Part shown: in pieces, positions 25,109 to 44,578 of the stretch
Position numbering within the stretch: the stretch's first letter is position 1
Layout of the letters: the number at the start of each line of letters is the position of its first letter
DNA from: Hypericum androsaemum
Lineage: Eukaryota; Streptophyta; Magnoliopsida; Malpighiales; Hypericaceae
DNA: 64,000 nucleotides
Direction of reading: 5' to 3'
Assembly: GCA_963995505.1 (NCBI GenBank)
Contig: OZ023198.1
Span: 1,426,001-1,490,000, forward strand
Notes under the pieces: generated by a model
The model's database searches: none
What the model was told of the DNA's origin: nothing
Seen by the model: only the letters and a program-made list of their open reading frames with translations
Made by a program: the position numbers and the translations under genes

Positions 25109-25822
25109 ATGGGTTGCTGTATTTCTTCGCGGGTTCCGGCTACTGTCAACCGAAAACCGAAGGGTTTGGTGCCACCGTTGGCTCGAGACGAAATCCGAAT
25201 CGATGCAGACCATCGAGCTATCATTAAGCTTCTAACAGATCAGCCTGCCAAGATGACGATGCGGCCGCATACCTTCGGTACACCAAACACACAAGTTTTA
25301 CCTGGGTTCCTCCTGTCTTTCGATGTTGCAGTATGGAAGATACAAATTCATCTTCCCTCGGTTCTTATTTAAAGGTCGTTGGATATGTTTCTGCAGGCAG
25401 TGAGTCTCTTGATGATGAATTCTTCAGTGTCATGAGAGGTGAATTCCAGTTTCCGCTGATGTATAAGCTTCTTGAGCAACCGACCACTCATTCCGATACT
25501 TCTTTCTGCAGATTTTTCTGCATCTTATGGCGATGCGTCACACTGCAGCGACAGTATCTGCAGAATCAAGTCTCCGTCTTTTGCTGAAACTCCGTCATCT
25601 TATCCCGGAGAAGACACTTGTCTGACAGAGCAGCACAAACATAAGCCCGCCGGGCTCTTTCGAGCTCCGGTACCATCTCCTCTGCATCGAACAACTGACA
25701 CCGGACAGGGATCTATCCCCTCCGAGGACAGGAATAGCATCCAACCAAGGAATGAGATGAAGTTAGCCGACTACTTCCCAGATAGCTATTGGCTCAAAGA
25801 AACAGTTGCAGATCCAAGATAA
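25109..25822 (+). CDS. Small predicted N-myristoylated/palmitoylated protein, unknown function
   Basis: Three exons, 25109-25277, 25397-25438 and 25512-25822, join in phase to 522 nt (173 residues). Both introns are GT-AG and 73-119 nt long. The protein starts MGCCISS: Gly2 with Ser6 fits N-myristoylation and Cys3/Cys4 fit palmitoylation, so a plasma-membrane anchor is inferred. A conserved-looking core SESLDDEFFSVMRDFS spans the exon 1-3 junctions and resembles the DDEFFSV segment of uncharacterised plant proteins of the At3g27210 type (from memory, not searched). The C-terminus is serine/proline rich and ends in ADYFPDSYW and a short tail. An upstream in-frame ATG at 25076 exists, but MGCC is the more credible start. 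It is convergent with COG2. Exon joining is inferred from splice sites and phase only. Confidence 0.65.
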
Positions 25823-26161
25823 AAAGTGTGGGAAACATACCAACCATTACATATTTTCCGGTGCCTATTCTTCCAATTCTCGCATTTCCTGTTAAGACTA
25901 TTCTAATGATCAAATCATTAGCTACTCCTGTAATTTGAAATGTTAATGTCACATGCTGTTAAATGACAAGGTGGTCAAAGAAATTGTCCATTACAAAGAG
26001 AAGAAGAGAAATAATTGGCCGATCCAAAACTTTCACCTCTCAAGTTTCTTCTTGCAAAGGAACTGTACCATCGCCAAATACGAAAACTAGGGTGCTTCTA
26101 TAGACAAAACTAAAAGAACCTAAAAATTACAGCTACATGTTGCCCGAAGGTAATGATATCC
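25823..26161. other. Convergent 3' flanks
   Basis: Short intergenic region between the 3' ends of the 25109 gene (plus) and COG2 (minus). It should contain both 3' UTRs; no further feature seen. Confidence 0.5.
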
Positions 26162-29100
26162 TCACAATTTGATAGTACTTTTCCTATCTGCAGGAGCAAC
26201 ACACTCCCAAAGGGAACGATAAGCAGGTATATCGGCTGCAACAACACCAAGGACCGACAGGTTCCGAGCATATTCCTGAAATTGATAAGCTCGTCAAAAT
26301 AATATCGACTTAAATAAAATTTCTACTTAATGGCGCGCCCGTCGAACCAACTGAGAGAACTAACCTGGATATCAAGGAAAAGCTGCATGCAAATCTTGTC
26401 GGTGTCTGATACACTGTTGTCAGAGACGTCTGAACTGGCTCCAGCTCGTTTTTGTGCACCGATTCTTATTCTCTGGAGTGAAGACTCAGTTTTCCTAGCC
26501 TGGGCAACATCAACAAGCACGAGAAAATAAATAAAAAACGCTATAGTAACAATGCTACCAGCAGTTGAGGGTGTCTTAGGAACGAGTACAGACCACGCTA
26601 ACGAGGTCAGATGCTAGCTCATAATAGCGACCAGTAATCTCTCTTGCAGCACCATGCACTAACTCATTCCGAGTTTCCTCGTTTAAGTATGTCACAGAGC
26701 ACTCCCCTTCCACAAAAGCCTGCAAGGGAAAAATAATAAGTTGGTTTACAGTCATGCGGGCAAGGAAACCTGAAGCCATGACAACATAGATTAAGTGTAG
26801 TTCACACTGAACTCTTAGTTCAGAAATCTAAAAGGGTGAAACTTTATAACTAGATTACAAATATCCATGGTTCATGTCAATTTCAACGACAGTGGGATCA
26901 AAGTTGGCTATGTCAGTTTCAACGATGGTGAAATCGAAGTTACCCATGTCACAATGCAAGCATAACTTGCCCGCCATAACTGTTCAGAGTTTTGTCCAAG
27001 CACTTTCCTTTGATTGCAAGCACCAATCTAGCTGGATTGAGAGTGGTAAATAGAAGTTGATAACGTAACTATAAGCTGTATACCTTTAATGGCCGCAGTA
27101 CCCCTGCCACGTAAGGAGAATGCCGGACAGGAAGAGGCTTATTAGTCATCCTGTAAGTTGCAGTGATTCCTTTCAGTTGTCTCAAGTCCTACATAATTTT
27201 CAGACGAGCAAAGTTCAGCAAGCATGAAATTACATAGCAATAACGAGTCAGCCATACTCAGAAAGTTCTTTTGATGGGCATTAATTTAGTCAATCTACCA
27301 CCACACACAAAAATCTGGACAATAAATCGCACAAGTTTGTATCGCTGTACAAATGGCACATACCTCAGCAGCCTTATTGACCAATGCTTCTATAATAGCA
27401 TTAACAGCTAGAGGCGCTAAATCTTTCAGTGACTTTCCACCTTGTCTAATGCTTTGCTTCACGAGATCAAGAATTTCAGGAGAACATGACGCTAGAAGGT
27501 CAATGATATGCTCAAGGTAGTTTCCACAGATTGCCTGGCTGAGGGCATGTACATCGTGAATTATCTGCAAGCAAAGCAACCTCTCATAAAACTGTTCAAT
27601 GAATGACAAGCCAGGAAGCAACAACCGCACTGCAGGGACCATATATCTTACGTACATAAACAAAATCATTAGGAGCAGCTGAAGTGGCCCATTCACATCC
27701 AGAAGTGGAGCCATCAATCATCTTTCTAGCAGATAGCCCAGATGATATCCAGTTTGAGTATCTAATAAAATTCATAAACCAGAAGAGAGAATCATTGTTC
27801 AAAGTTGTACAAGAAGTTACGAACAGATAAAAGAGCGTAATGAGTCCCAAAGAAAAAACTAGTCTAGCGAGGAATCAACCTGGAAAGAAGCTGCAAGGAC
27901 AAGCGAAGAAACTTATCAGAGCAAGAGAGGATAAGAACATCCTCACTCCAGCAAGTTCTCATGCTTTCAAAAAGGGTGATGCTTTGCTTTAATGTTAAGG
28001 AGGTGTCATCATTAGTATCTGAATGCTGGACAGCAATAAGACTTGTCGATGCTAGCGCTGAATCTAAAGCCCCAGCTATTTCTTGAAATCTGGGTCAATT
28101 GCACAGACAACTAACACTTAGCAAAAGGAAGTCCAAAGCAAAATATAAAATCAAATCATGTAATACATGCAATTCAATATTGATAAATGTTAAAACTTGT
28201 CCATACCTCAATGAGAAATAAACACCAATATTCCATTGTTTCATGAACTCCGCATACACAGCTTCCCCGCGAAATTTGGTGACAGAAGATCTGGATGGAC
28301 AACAGCCTTGCATGACAATTGAATGTTATAACTATAACGAACATACAAAATATAGTTATGCAGCTATCACTGCAAACTGGTCTTGAATGATTATTCAAAA
28401 ATCATCTAATGTTTCTTCCCTCAACCAAACAAACAAAAGAAATGAACTTCTCATACCTTCAAGAAAAGCCAGGAAATTTAAGCTTGATTTATAGTTCTTT
28501 AGAAACTCGGTTGGTCTTCCAGGTGAAAAGGCACCAGGCTTTCCTTTCTGAATTGCTGATAGAACCTCTTTTAGGATTGAGTTGGCCAAGAAGTCAAATA
28601 CGTGCAAACCTGAGTTTTCTGAAAAGACAAAAAAAAAAGGTAAAAGAATTCAGCAATTTTCTACTGAGGCTGGGGTCAAGATTGGAAAAAAATTGTCAAG
28701 TCTGTAAAAGGAAAGAGCACAAAAGATTTTCTCCTTTCGCAATTAAGCCACAGGGAACAGTGGAAAAACATGAAATGATAGATGAAGAGGAAACTTATTT
28801 TTTTCACTTCTTTCTCAGACAAATTAAAAAGTTAGGATGTAAAATGTAAAACCAAGTTCGTACTAATGATCACAGCAACATCATTACCTAGTCTTAACGT
28901 ATACCTAGTATAGCAATGATGCAAAGACTAGTACAGGCTAAAGGGCCACAGGAATTCCAGGAGCAGCATAAGTATTTCAAACAAAGGACATCCTAAGTTC
29001 TGTGGACACGGAATGTGCTGCACTCACCTCTGGAAGAAACTTCTAAAAGGAATTTACAATCTCTCCCAATAAAATTCTTGATGGCTTCATAATTTTTTTC

Positions 29101-30193
29101 AAGTCCCTCAGAAGATGCCCCTGCAACCACACCTGATGGTCCATGTGGAATTATTTTCTGTATGCCCGGAGACACTACAGTCGTGCGAAAAATTTCCTCT
29201 GCACTGGTGGTATTCTCAATGGCAGCATATGCCCGCAAACAGTTGAAGATCACGCTTTCATCCCGGCGTTCTAGCCCATCCACAAAACAATGTCCCAAGC
29301 TAGCATCCAGCAACGTGCTCGCGTTCTGTATCCTCTTCTCCATGTTCTCAATAAAAGGAAGGTTCTGTACTGGCAAGACAGAGAAGAAAAACATGAGCAA
29401 CCAAAAGAAACTGCATCTACAGAGACACAACAGCGATCAAAAAGTGACCTGTGCATGAGTGATGTAGAACTTGAGCCGGTTCATCTCGCTGGCAATCCTC
29501 TCCAGAAGCACGCTCTGCGTCTCTCTCACATTTGTCCCGTTCTCCAAAGGTTGAGCGGCAGTTCCGTTGCTCATCCAGTTCCTCGCGTTCGAATCTGCAT
29601 CTCCGTTCGAGTTTGACCAATCAGCAGGCACACTAGGAAGCTCCTTGATCAGTTTCTCAACCTACATTCACCCAAACGGTCCCTTAACAAACCCTAGCTC
29701 AACCATACTCCACGAGATCTAGCGGTTCAAATAAGACATTCACCTTGGAGACAACGTGGAAGGTATCAAGGAGGAGCTCGAGGATCTCACGAGCCTCCGC
29801 AGCCTCGGATCTCTGGCGGAGGCCGTCGGAGAGTGCGACGAGGGAGGCCTCAACGGCGGCGCGAAAGGCGACGATCTTATCCCGGAGCTCGAGGAGAGGG
29901 GCGCGCATCCGGAGGACGGCGGAGTCGACGTCGACGAGCTTGGTGCTGAGGTTGACGAAGTCGGCGTAGTCGCGGTTGATGAGGTCGACGAGCTCGTGGT
30001 TGAGGGACGCGAGGTGCGACTGAAGCTCCGACCGGAGCGTAGGGAACGGCACGAACGTCCGGAGCTCCGAGATGTAGGCCTCCGGATCGAAGTCCGGCGA
30101 GAGGAACACGCTGGGCTTGAACCACGGCGGCGTGTCCCCCATCGGATCGGAGAACAGGTCCGCCGCCGATCGGCTCGGGATCGGATCCGCCAT
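26162..30193 (-). CDS. COG2: COG2, conserved oligomeric Golgi complex subunit 2
   Basis: COG2 is a lobe A subunit of the COG tethering complex that captures retrograde intra-Golgi vesicles. Twelve exons, 5' to 3': 30193-29744, 29661-29449, 29364-29028, 28618-28457, 28306-28207, 28089-27880, 27761-27656, 27564-27364, 27188-27084, 26719-26594, 26499-26365, 26275-26162. They sum to 2259 nt (752 aa), near the size of the Arabidopsis protein. Recognition comes from the N-terminal block SADLFSDP, WFKPSVFLSP and ELVDLINRDYADF, the VRETQS..LERIASEMNRL helix, AFSPGRPTEFLKNY, and the C-terminal RYYELASDLVS and CMQLFLDIQ. The N-terminal third is helical and coiled-coil like, as in the family. The first exon is GC-rich, unlike its surroundings, which creates long antisense open frames that are not genes. 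No lesion is seen. Confidence 0.96.
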
Positions 30194-31803
30194 CCCCCTC
30201 ACTGCCGCTTCAACTTTTTAATTATTTTCTTTTTAACTTTAAGAGATCTCAAGTTTTTGGATCGGGTCGCTTCTTTTTTCTCTTTATCCTCCTCGAGTAA
30301 CATCAGCTTCTATTTTTCATTAATTTGTGGATTTTAAACCAAACTCTATATTCTAGAAATTTATTACAATTTGGATATTTGTTAGAGTTTTTGTTGATAT
30401 TTCTTGCAAATGGTTAAAATTAGTTTTTAAAATTTATCTAGCCATATTATAATAAAATTTCTCTGAAATTATATCGTTGGTATCGGAAAAAATTTATTTT
30501 AAAAAGGTTGTTATCTAAGAAAGATTACATATTATTTTTTAAAAAAATTTTAAGTTGAATTTTTGAGCAAAAGTACGTAAATAGCCCAAAAAAATTATTT
30601 TTGTCTATATTGAAGTGATAAAAATATCGGCTTATAGTGTTATTAAAATGCTACACTCGACTGAGATATTTTTCTTAAAATAAGACGACGATCGCAATAA
30701 CCATTTGAAGACAATCGAAAATAAAAATGATGATGAATTTATCAAACAAGTAAGTCTAGTACATACTAGTATCTAAAAATATTTTTCAAATTTGTAATGT
30801 ATAAAAAAATATATGTATTTATAAAAAAAATCACATTATGCGAAAATTGGGACCGAGATTTAAAACTAATTTTTTTGGAAAATATTAGTTATTACGATAG
30901 AGTATATTTTAACAGTGGTACCGACTCAGGATCAGAACTTTTATCAGTTTAAAGAGATTGTCACTTTACATGAGATCAATTTATAAAGATTTTACTATAT
31001 ATAGTTATTTTATTTATTTTTATTGATCTTTTAAATATTAATTATTATCACTATAATTCGTTTTAGAAACGATCACTCTATTCCGATTTGATACTGAGCG
31101 ACTCGGAACATGTGGTTTTAGAAGCGATCCTCTTATATATCACGAAGTCCTCAACAAAATTTTTTGGTAAAAAAATCACTTTTTTTAGAGAATTTAGTCT
31201 CTACTTGAAGACAACTTTTCTTTAGTTCCTACTCAATCCGGTCTCGATTGTATCATGTTACAAATTTAAACACAGACAAATGAGTTACTTTAGTTTAAAC
31301 AAGTTTCGGTATCGAGTTATTAAGAACGCAGCAATATTAAGAAAAGCTTTACCATCTTTCAAAAATCATATCTGACTCAAACTTGAATTAGTCGACCCAA
31401 TAGAACGAATATCAAACATAAAACCATTCAAATCAGCAGGTTGTTGGATCAAGGGGCATTTCAAACCAGTAGCAGTTCCAATGAGTCATTTTGACACAGT
31501 AAGTGTCATATTATGACAAGCAAATCAAAGAATCCACTATAAATAAGGAATACAAATTGTTCAGACAGTATTATTATTCTTATTCTATTCTCATTTCCTT
31601 AGGATGTTAATCCGGAAGGACCTAGAAAAAGAATTGCCCTTTTTATCACTAGAATAGGGATAGCGAAACAAAACAGAAGCCCTCGTGCCTTCTTAGCTAT
31701 CCCTTCATCTTACACATGGATCAAAATTACAACGGCACGGGCTTTATGAAGACAGAAGATAAGTGAACAAAACTATGAGGCTTCTTCTGTACAGAGAGAC
31801 CAT
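30194..31803. other. Intergenic, COG2 promoter side to AAA-ATPase 3' end
   Basis: Very AT-rich. It holds the COG2 promoter next to 30193 and the AAA-ATPase 3' UTR next to 31804. Around 31310-31480 lies decayed repeat-like sequence related to 2220-2290. No gene recognised. Confidence 0.5.
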
Positions 31804-41077
<9,274 letters not shown>

Positions 41078-41943
41078 GTCTGGTTTCCTCCTTCCTTCCC
41101 TCTCCTTTCCTCTCCTCTCCTCTCCTCTCTCTCTTCTTCTTCTTGTTTTGTTCCTTTGATTTTTTCTCTCTTGCAAACACTAGAGGGAGGTAGACAGATA
41201 AATAGGCAATCCTTGTGGATTTTATTACAAATATGGATTCTTTATTTACTTTATTGTTGGGAAGAGTAGGTTTGGATATTTGGAAAGCCAATTTCCTTGG
41301 ATTTTTATCCCAATCAACCATTAGTATTTACTAATGTTACCACTTTGGAGTCGGTTTCAAAAGTTTTCTCATTCCGCTGTCCATTTAAAATATGAAATAA
41401 TTACTCGTCATGTGAGAACACATGACGAGATTTTGTTTCGAAGCTAAAATTTAAATAACAATTCTGTAACGTACTTGGTATCAAAATCGTTACAAATTCA
41501 TCGTAAACCAGTTGGTTAATATACTCGCCTCTCAAACTAGAGACTAGTTGGTTAATGTTTGATTTCCCACTTTGTCAAGCTGTGACGAGAAAAGGTCTCA
41601 TCATGTAGGAACATATGGCAAATAATTATCTTGTAATCTGGATGGACAACATCAGACAAGATCAACGACACGTCAGTTTTCAAATGCAAAAATACAATAG
41701 CGCATCAATTTTAAAGGTAATAAACACAAGGGCGCATCAATTTTAAAAACAAAACACAAGGGCACATCGTCCCTTCACCTTCCATTTCTTCTTATGCAAT
41801 AGTCGAGACTCTCTTCCCCTTTTAAGCATTAAACATCTACCATCTCTATGTTACTCATTCAGCATCCTCTCTCCAACATCATCAAGGCTGTTTTCTCTGC
41901 TACAAAATATGAGAATAATACCCATTAATTAACCTTTACATCA
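41078..41943. other. AAA-ATPase 5' leader/promoter and intergenic flank
   Basis: 41085-41150 is a CT-rich (GA-rich on the gene strand) tract directly upstream of the AAA-ATPase start. Beyond it is AT-rich sequence with a perfect short hairpin at 41404-41429 and two copies of a short string (ACAAGGGCGCATCAATTTTAAA type) around 41700-41765. No gene recognised. Confidence 0.5.
41404..41429. other. Perfect 11-bp hairpin
   Basis: CTCGTCATGTG, loop AGAA, then CACATGACGAG: an exact inverted repeat with a 4-base loop. It is too short to be a miRNA precursor on its own; it may be one end of a small foldback element, since related bits (GACGAGAAAAGGTCTCATCATG) recur at about 41588. Confidence 0.8.
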
Positions 41944-42274
41944 TGCTAGGGAGGGTTACAGTAGCTTCGGATTATGATGGCCTAGCGGCCGCTAAGAGGC
42001 TAGCCCCCGCTAAGGCATGCTGGGAGCTATTTTCTGCTTTGCTCGAACTCTTATTTTGGACTTTTTGGTCGACCTAGATAGGTTTCTTGGTGTGCAAGAA
42101 TTTATCTCTATATAAAGGCATGTTATCCTAGTTGATGTATGGCTTTGTAACTCGGATCTCATCCATAAAAGTTCTCATTTCTCTCCATAGATGTAAGCAT
42201 TCAGCTGAACCATGTAATCTCTTGTGTTTGTATTCTTTGTGCGTTATTATTCTCTTATAGTAAAATACCTAACA
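41944..42274 (+). repeat. 5' LTR of copia A (truncated)
   Basis: Matches 58383-58640 through blocks such as TAGATAGGTTTCTT and CTTTGTAACTCGGATCTCATC. It lacks about the first 50 bases present in the 3' copy and has about 50 extra bases near its end. It is followed by the primer binding site ACTGGTATCAAGGC at 42275-42288. Confidence 0.75.
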
Positions 42275-42300
42275 ACTGGTATCAAGGCTAAGGTAAAGGA

Positions 42301-43034
42301 TGGCGGGTCACGGCGCAAAATTTGGCTTGGTGAAGTTCGATGGTTCATCGACTTTCGAGTTATTGCAAAGGCGTGTCAAAGATCTACTGGTCCAGCAAGG
42401 GATGGTCAACACACTCTCAGGGAAAAAACCTGAGAAGATGAAGGAGCAAGAGCGAAAAGAGATAGAGGCCAAGGTGGTGGCGACTATTTACTTACACTTA
42501 GCGGATGATGTGATGTATCACGTCATGGATGAGGAGTCACTAGTCGGAGTTTGGAAGAAATTGGAGCATAGATATATGTCAAAGTCTCTGTCGAACAAAG
42601 TTTATCTTAAGCAAAGGTTATACGGGCTTAAGATGTTGGAGGGCTCAGATTTGAGTCACCTCAACGGTTTCAATTAATAAGTGAGTGACTTGATTAGGGT
42701 CGATGTGAAGTTCGAGGATGAAGACAAGGCACTGTTGTTGCTGAATTCCTTACCAAGTTTCTACGAAAGTTTGGTTACCACTCTAACTTGGGGCAAAGAG
42801 TCCTTGGTGTTGGAGGATATCACTAGTGCTCTGCTAGAGTTTCGGCAAAAGAAGAAGGTCGGCGATGAACAAGGAGAAGGGCTGGTTGAAAGAGGTAGCC
42901 ATAGTCGTAGAAAAGAAAAATATGGAAGAGGATCCAAGTCAGGGAGGTTCAAAGGAAATTGCTTCAAGTGCAGAGAAAAAGGGCACATTAAGAAGGATTG
43001 TCCAAGAAGAACTCGGGACCACGAGGGAAAATGA
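42301..43034 (+). pseudogene. copia A gag
   Basis: Gag of the UBN2/retrotran_gag type: FGLVKFDGSS, LLVQQGMVNTL and LYGLKMLEGSDLSHLNGFN. Two consecutive stops at about 42676-42681 result from a small deletion, after which the frame continues with ALLLLNSLPSFYESL and a zinc knuckle CFKCREKGHIKKDC. Not functional as it stands. Confidence 0.85.
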
Positions 43035-43622
43035 TCGGCATTCAAGAATATAGCCTCATATTCGGACGGGTCAGATGGTTATTCTCTTTCTGTCTTATCA
43101 GGTCCAAAGTATCATGTCGATTTCTGGATTTTGGATAGCGTTTGCTCTTTTCACATGACGCCCAAGAGGGATTGGTTCAACAATTACAAGTTTGTTGATT
43201 CTGGTTCTACTTATAGAATTGATGGCATAGAAGACTTGCAAATCAAGATATGGGATGGTGTTGAGAAAAAGTTGTGTGGGGTTAGGCATGTTCCAAAATT
43301 GGAAAGAAATTTGATCTCATTAAGACCCTTGGATTATAGCAGGTATGGCTATAAGGTTGTAGGCGGTCTAATTGAAGTGGATAAGGATGTTGTGGTGGTG
43401 GCAAAAGGTGAAAGAGATGATAGGAACACCTACAGGTTAGTGGGGGGCACTGTTGTAGGTGGAGTCACCTCATTGGAGTCTAATGGAGGTGGGAAAAGCT
43501 CTAGGCATATGAGGTTAGATCGCATAAAGGAGCGAGGTCTTGCCATGAATGGTTTGAATGCACCCATGAGGGTTTTTAGAATGGAGATTCGCAGAGATAA
43601 GGTTAACAAGGCCCCGGTATAG
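43035..43622 (+). pseudogene. copia A protease/GAG-pre-integrase fragment
   Basis: The protease motif reads WILDSVCSFHMTP; the usual catalytic DSG triad has valine in place of glycine. GVRHVPKLERNLISL follows as usual in copia proteins. The frame ends at 43622 before any integrase core. Confidence 0.75.
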
Positions 43623-44296
43623 TTGTCTAAGGGTGCAAAGCAAAGTTGTTAGTTAGGTTTGTCATTGAGAATGCGAAGCCGTTGGTAACACCACAGGTAA
43701 ATCGAGTATCTCACTCAAGACCGAATGGTAGAGTTCGTAACATGTCGAGTGTTCTATTTGGTAGAACAAAAGGATGCACATTGTATGCTATGACTTGTAG
43801 CATTGGTTCGAGGCAAAAAAGGTCCAACAGAAAAGCGATTCGTGATTGCAAAGTATAAGGGTGACCAAAAAAATAAAGGAGTGTCTATTGGCCACAAGAT
43901 TACTTCAGTAGGTGAACTTACATGTTGGGGTTTAATAAAAATTAGAAGGAATACACCAAGCAAGCTCAGAAGATGCTCGAGTTTGGGAAATGTCTCTGAG
44001 TGATTGAACAAAGGTTGAGAGAAAGTGTAGATAGTCTTATTGATGATGGTGTATATATGGTTTAAGGTGGAGTCAGTTTGGTTTCTCAAGATCTCATAAT
44101 TCTCAAAGGTGCGGTGTCTCGTCAAGGTAGAGTTTGTTGAAGTTTGGGTAGAGTTTTATGGTTCTTCGCAAGGGACGACTTCTAGTCAAAGGTGGAGATT
44201 TTTATCACTATTGCTTAACACTGGGATCATTCATTCACATTTTGTTCGATCAAGAACATTTTCTAAAACTTTTTGACTCCATAATTGTGGGTATAA
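43623..44296. other. Residual copia A internal sequence
   Basis: No domain recognisable. AAGGTGGAGATTTTT near 44188-44205 resembles a polypurine tract next to a lost LTR. The last five bases, TATAA (44292-44296), are the target-site duplication of element B. Confidence 0.5.
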
Positions 44297-44578
44297 TGTT
44301 GGCAACCGAAAGGACCCACACAATGCCCAGAAACACACAAGTGAACCACAATCACAACGAGAAGCATGAACTCACAAGAAACCAAAAGAAAAGTACAAGA
44401 GACAAGATATTTAGTTACCCGGTTCGATCCACAATGATTTACGTCCGGGGGCGTACCATGCCAGGAGAGAGTTCACTATGCTCTTGAGCTTCACTTGCTC
44501 TTTACAAGAAAAAGGCCATACTTTTTTCACCCATACTCACCTAGAATTTTCTCTTCTTCTCTAGCTACTCTCTCTCTC
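44297..44578 (-). repeat. 3' LTR of copia B (U3 part deleted)
   Basis: Matches 57442-57715 (shared ACGTCCGGGGGC, AGAGAGTTCACTATGCTC, TACTCACCTAG) but covers only about 280 of 520 bp. It is joined directly to the middle of the RNase H coding region, so the end of RNase H, the polypurine tract and the U3 region are missing. Confidence 0.82.

Noticed and set aside
29756..30337. 193-codon plus-strand open frame, acidic/arginine rich
   Set aside because: It is the antisense shadow of the GC-rich first exon of COG2.
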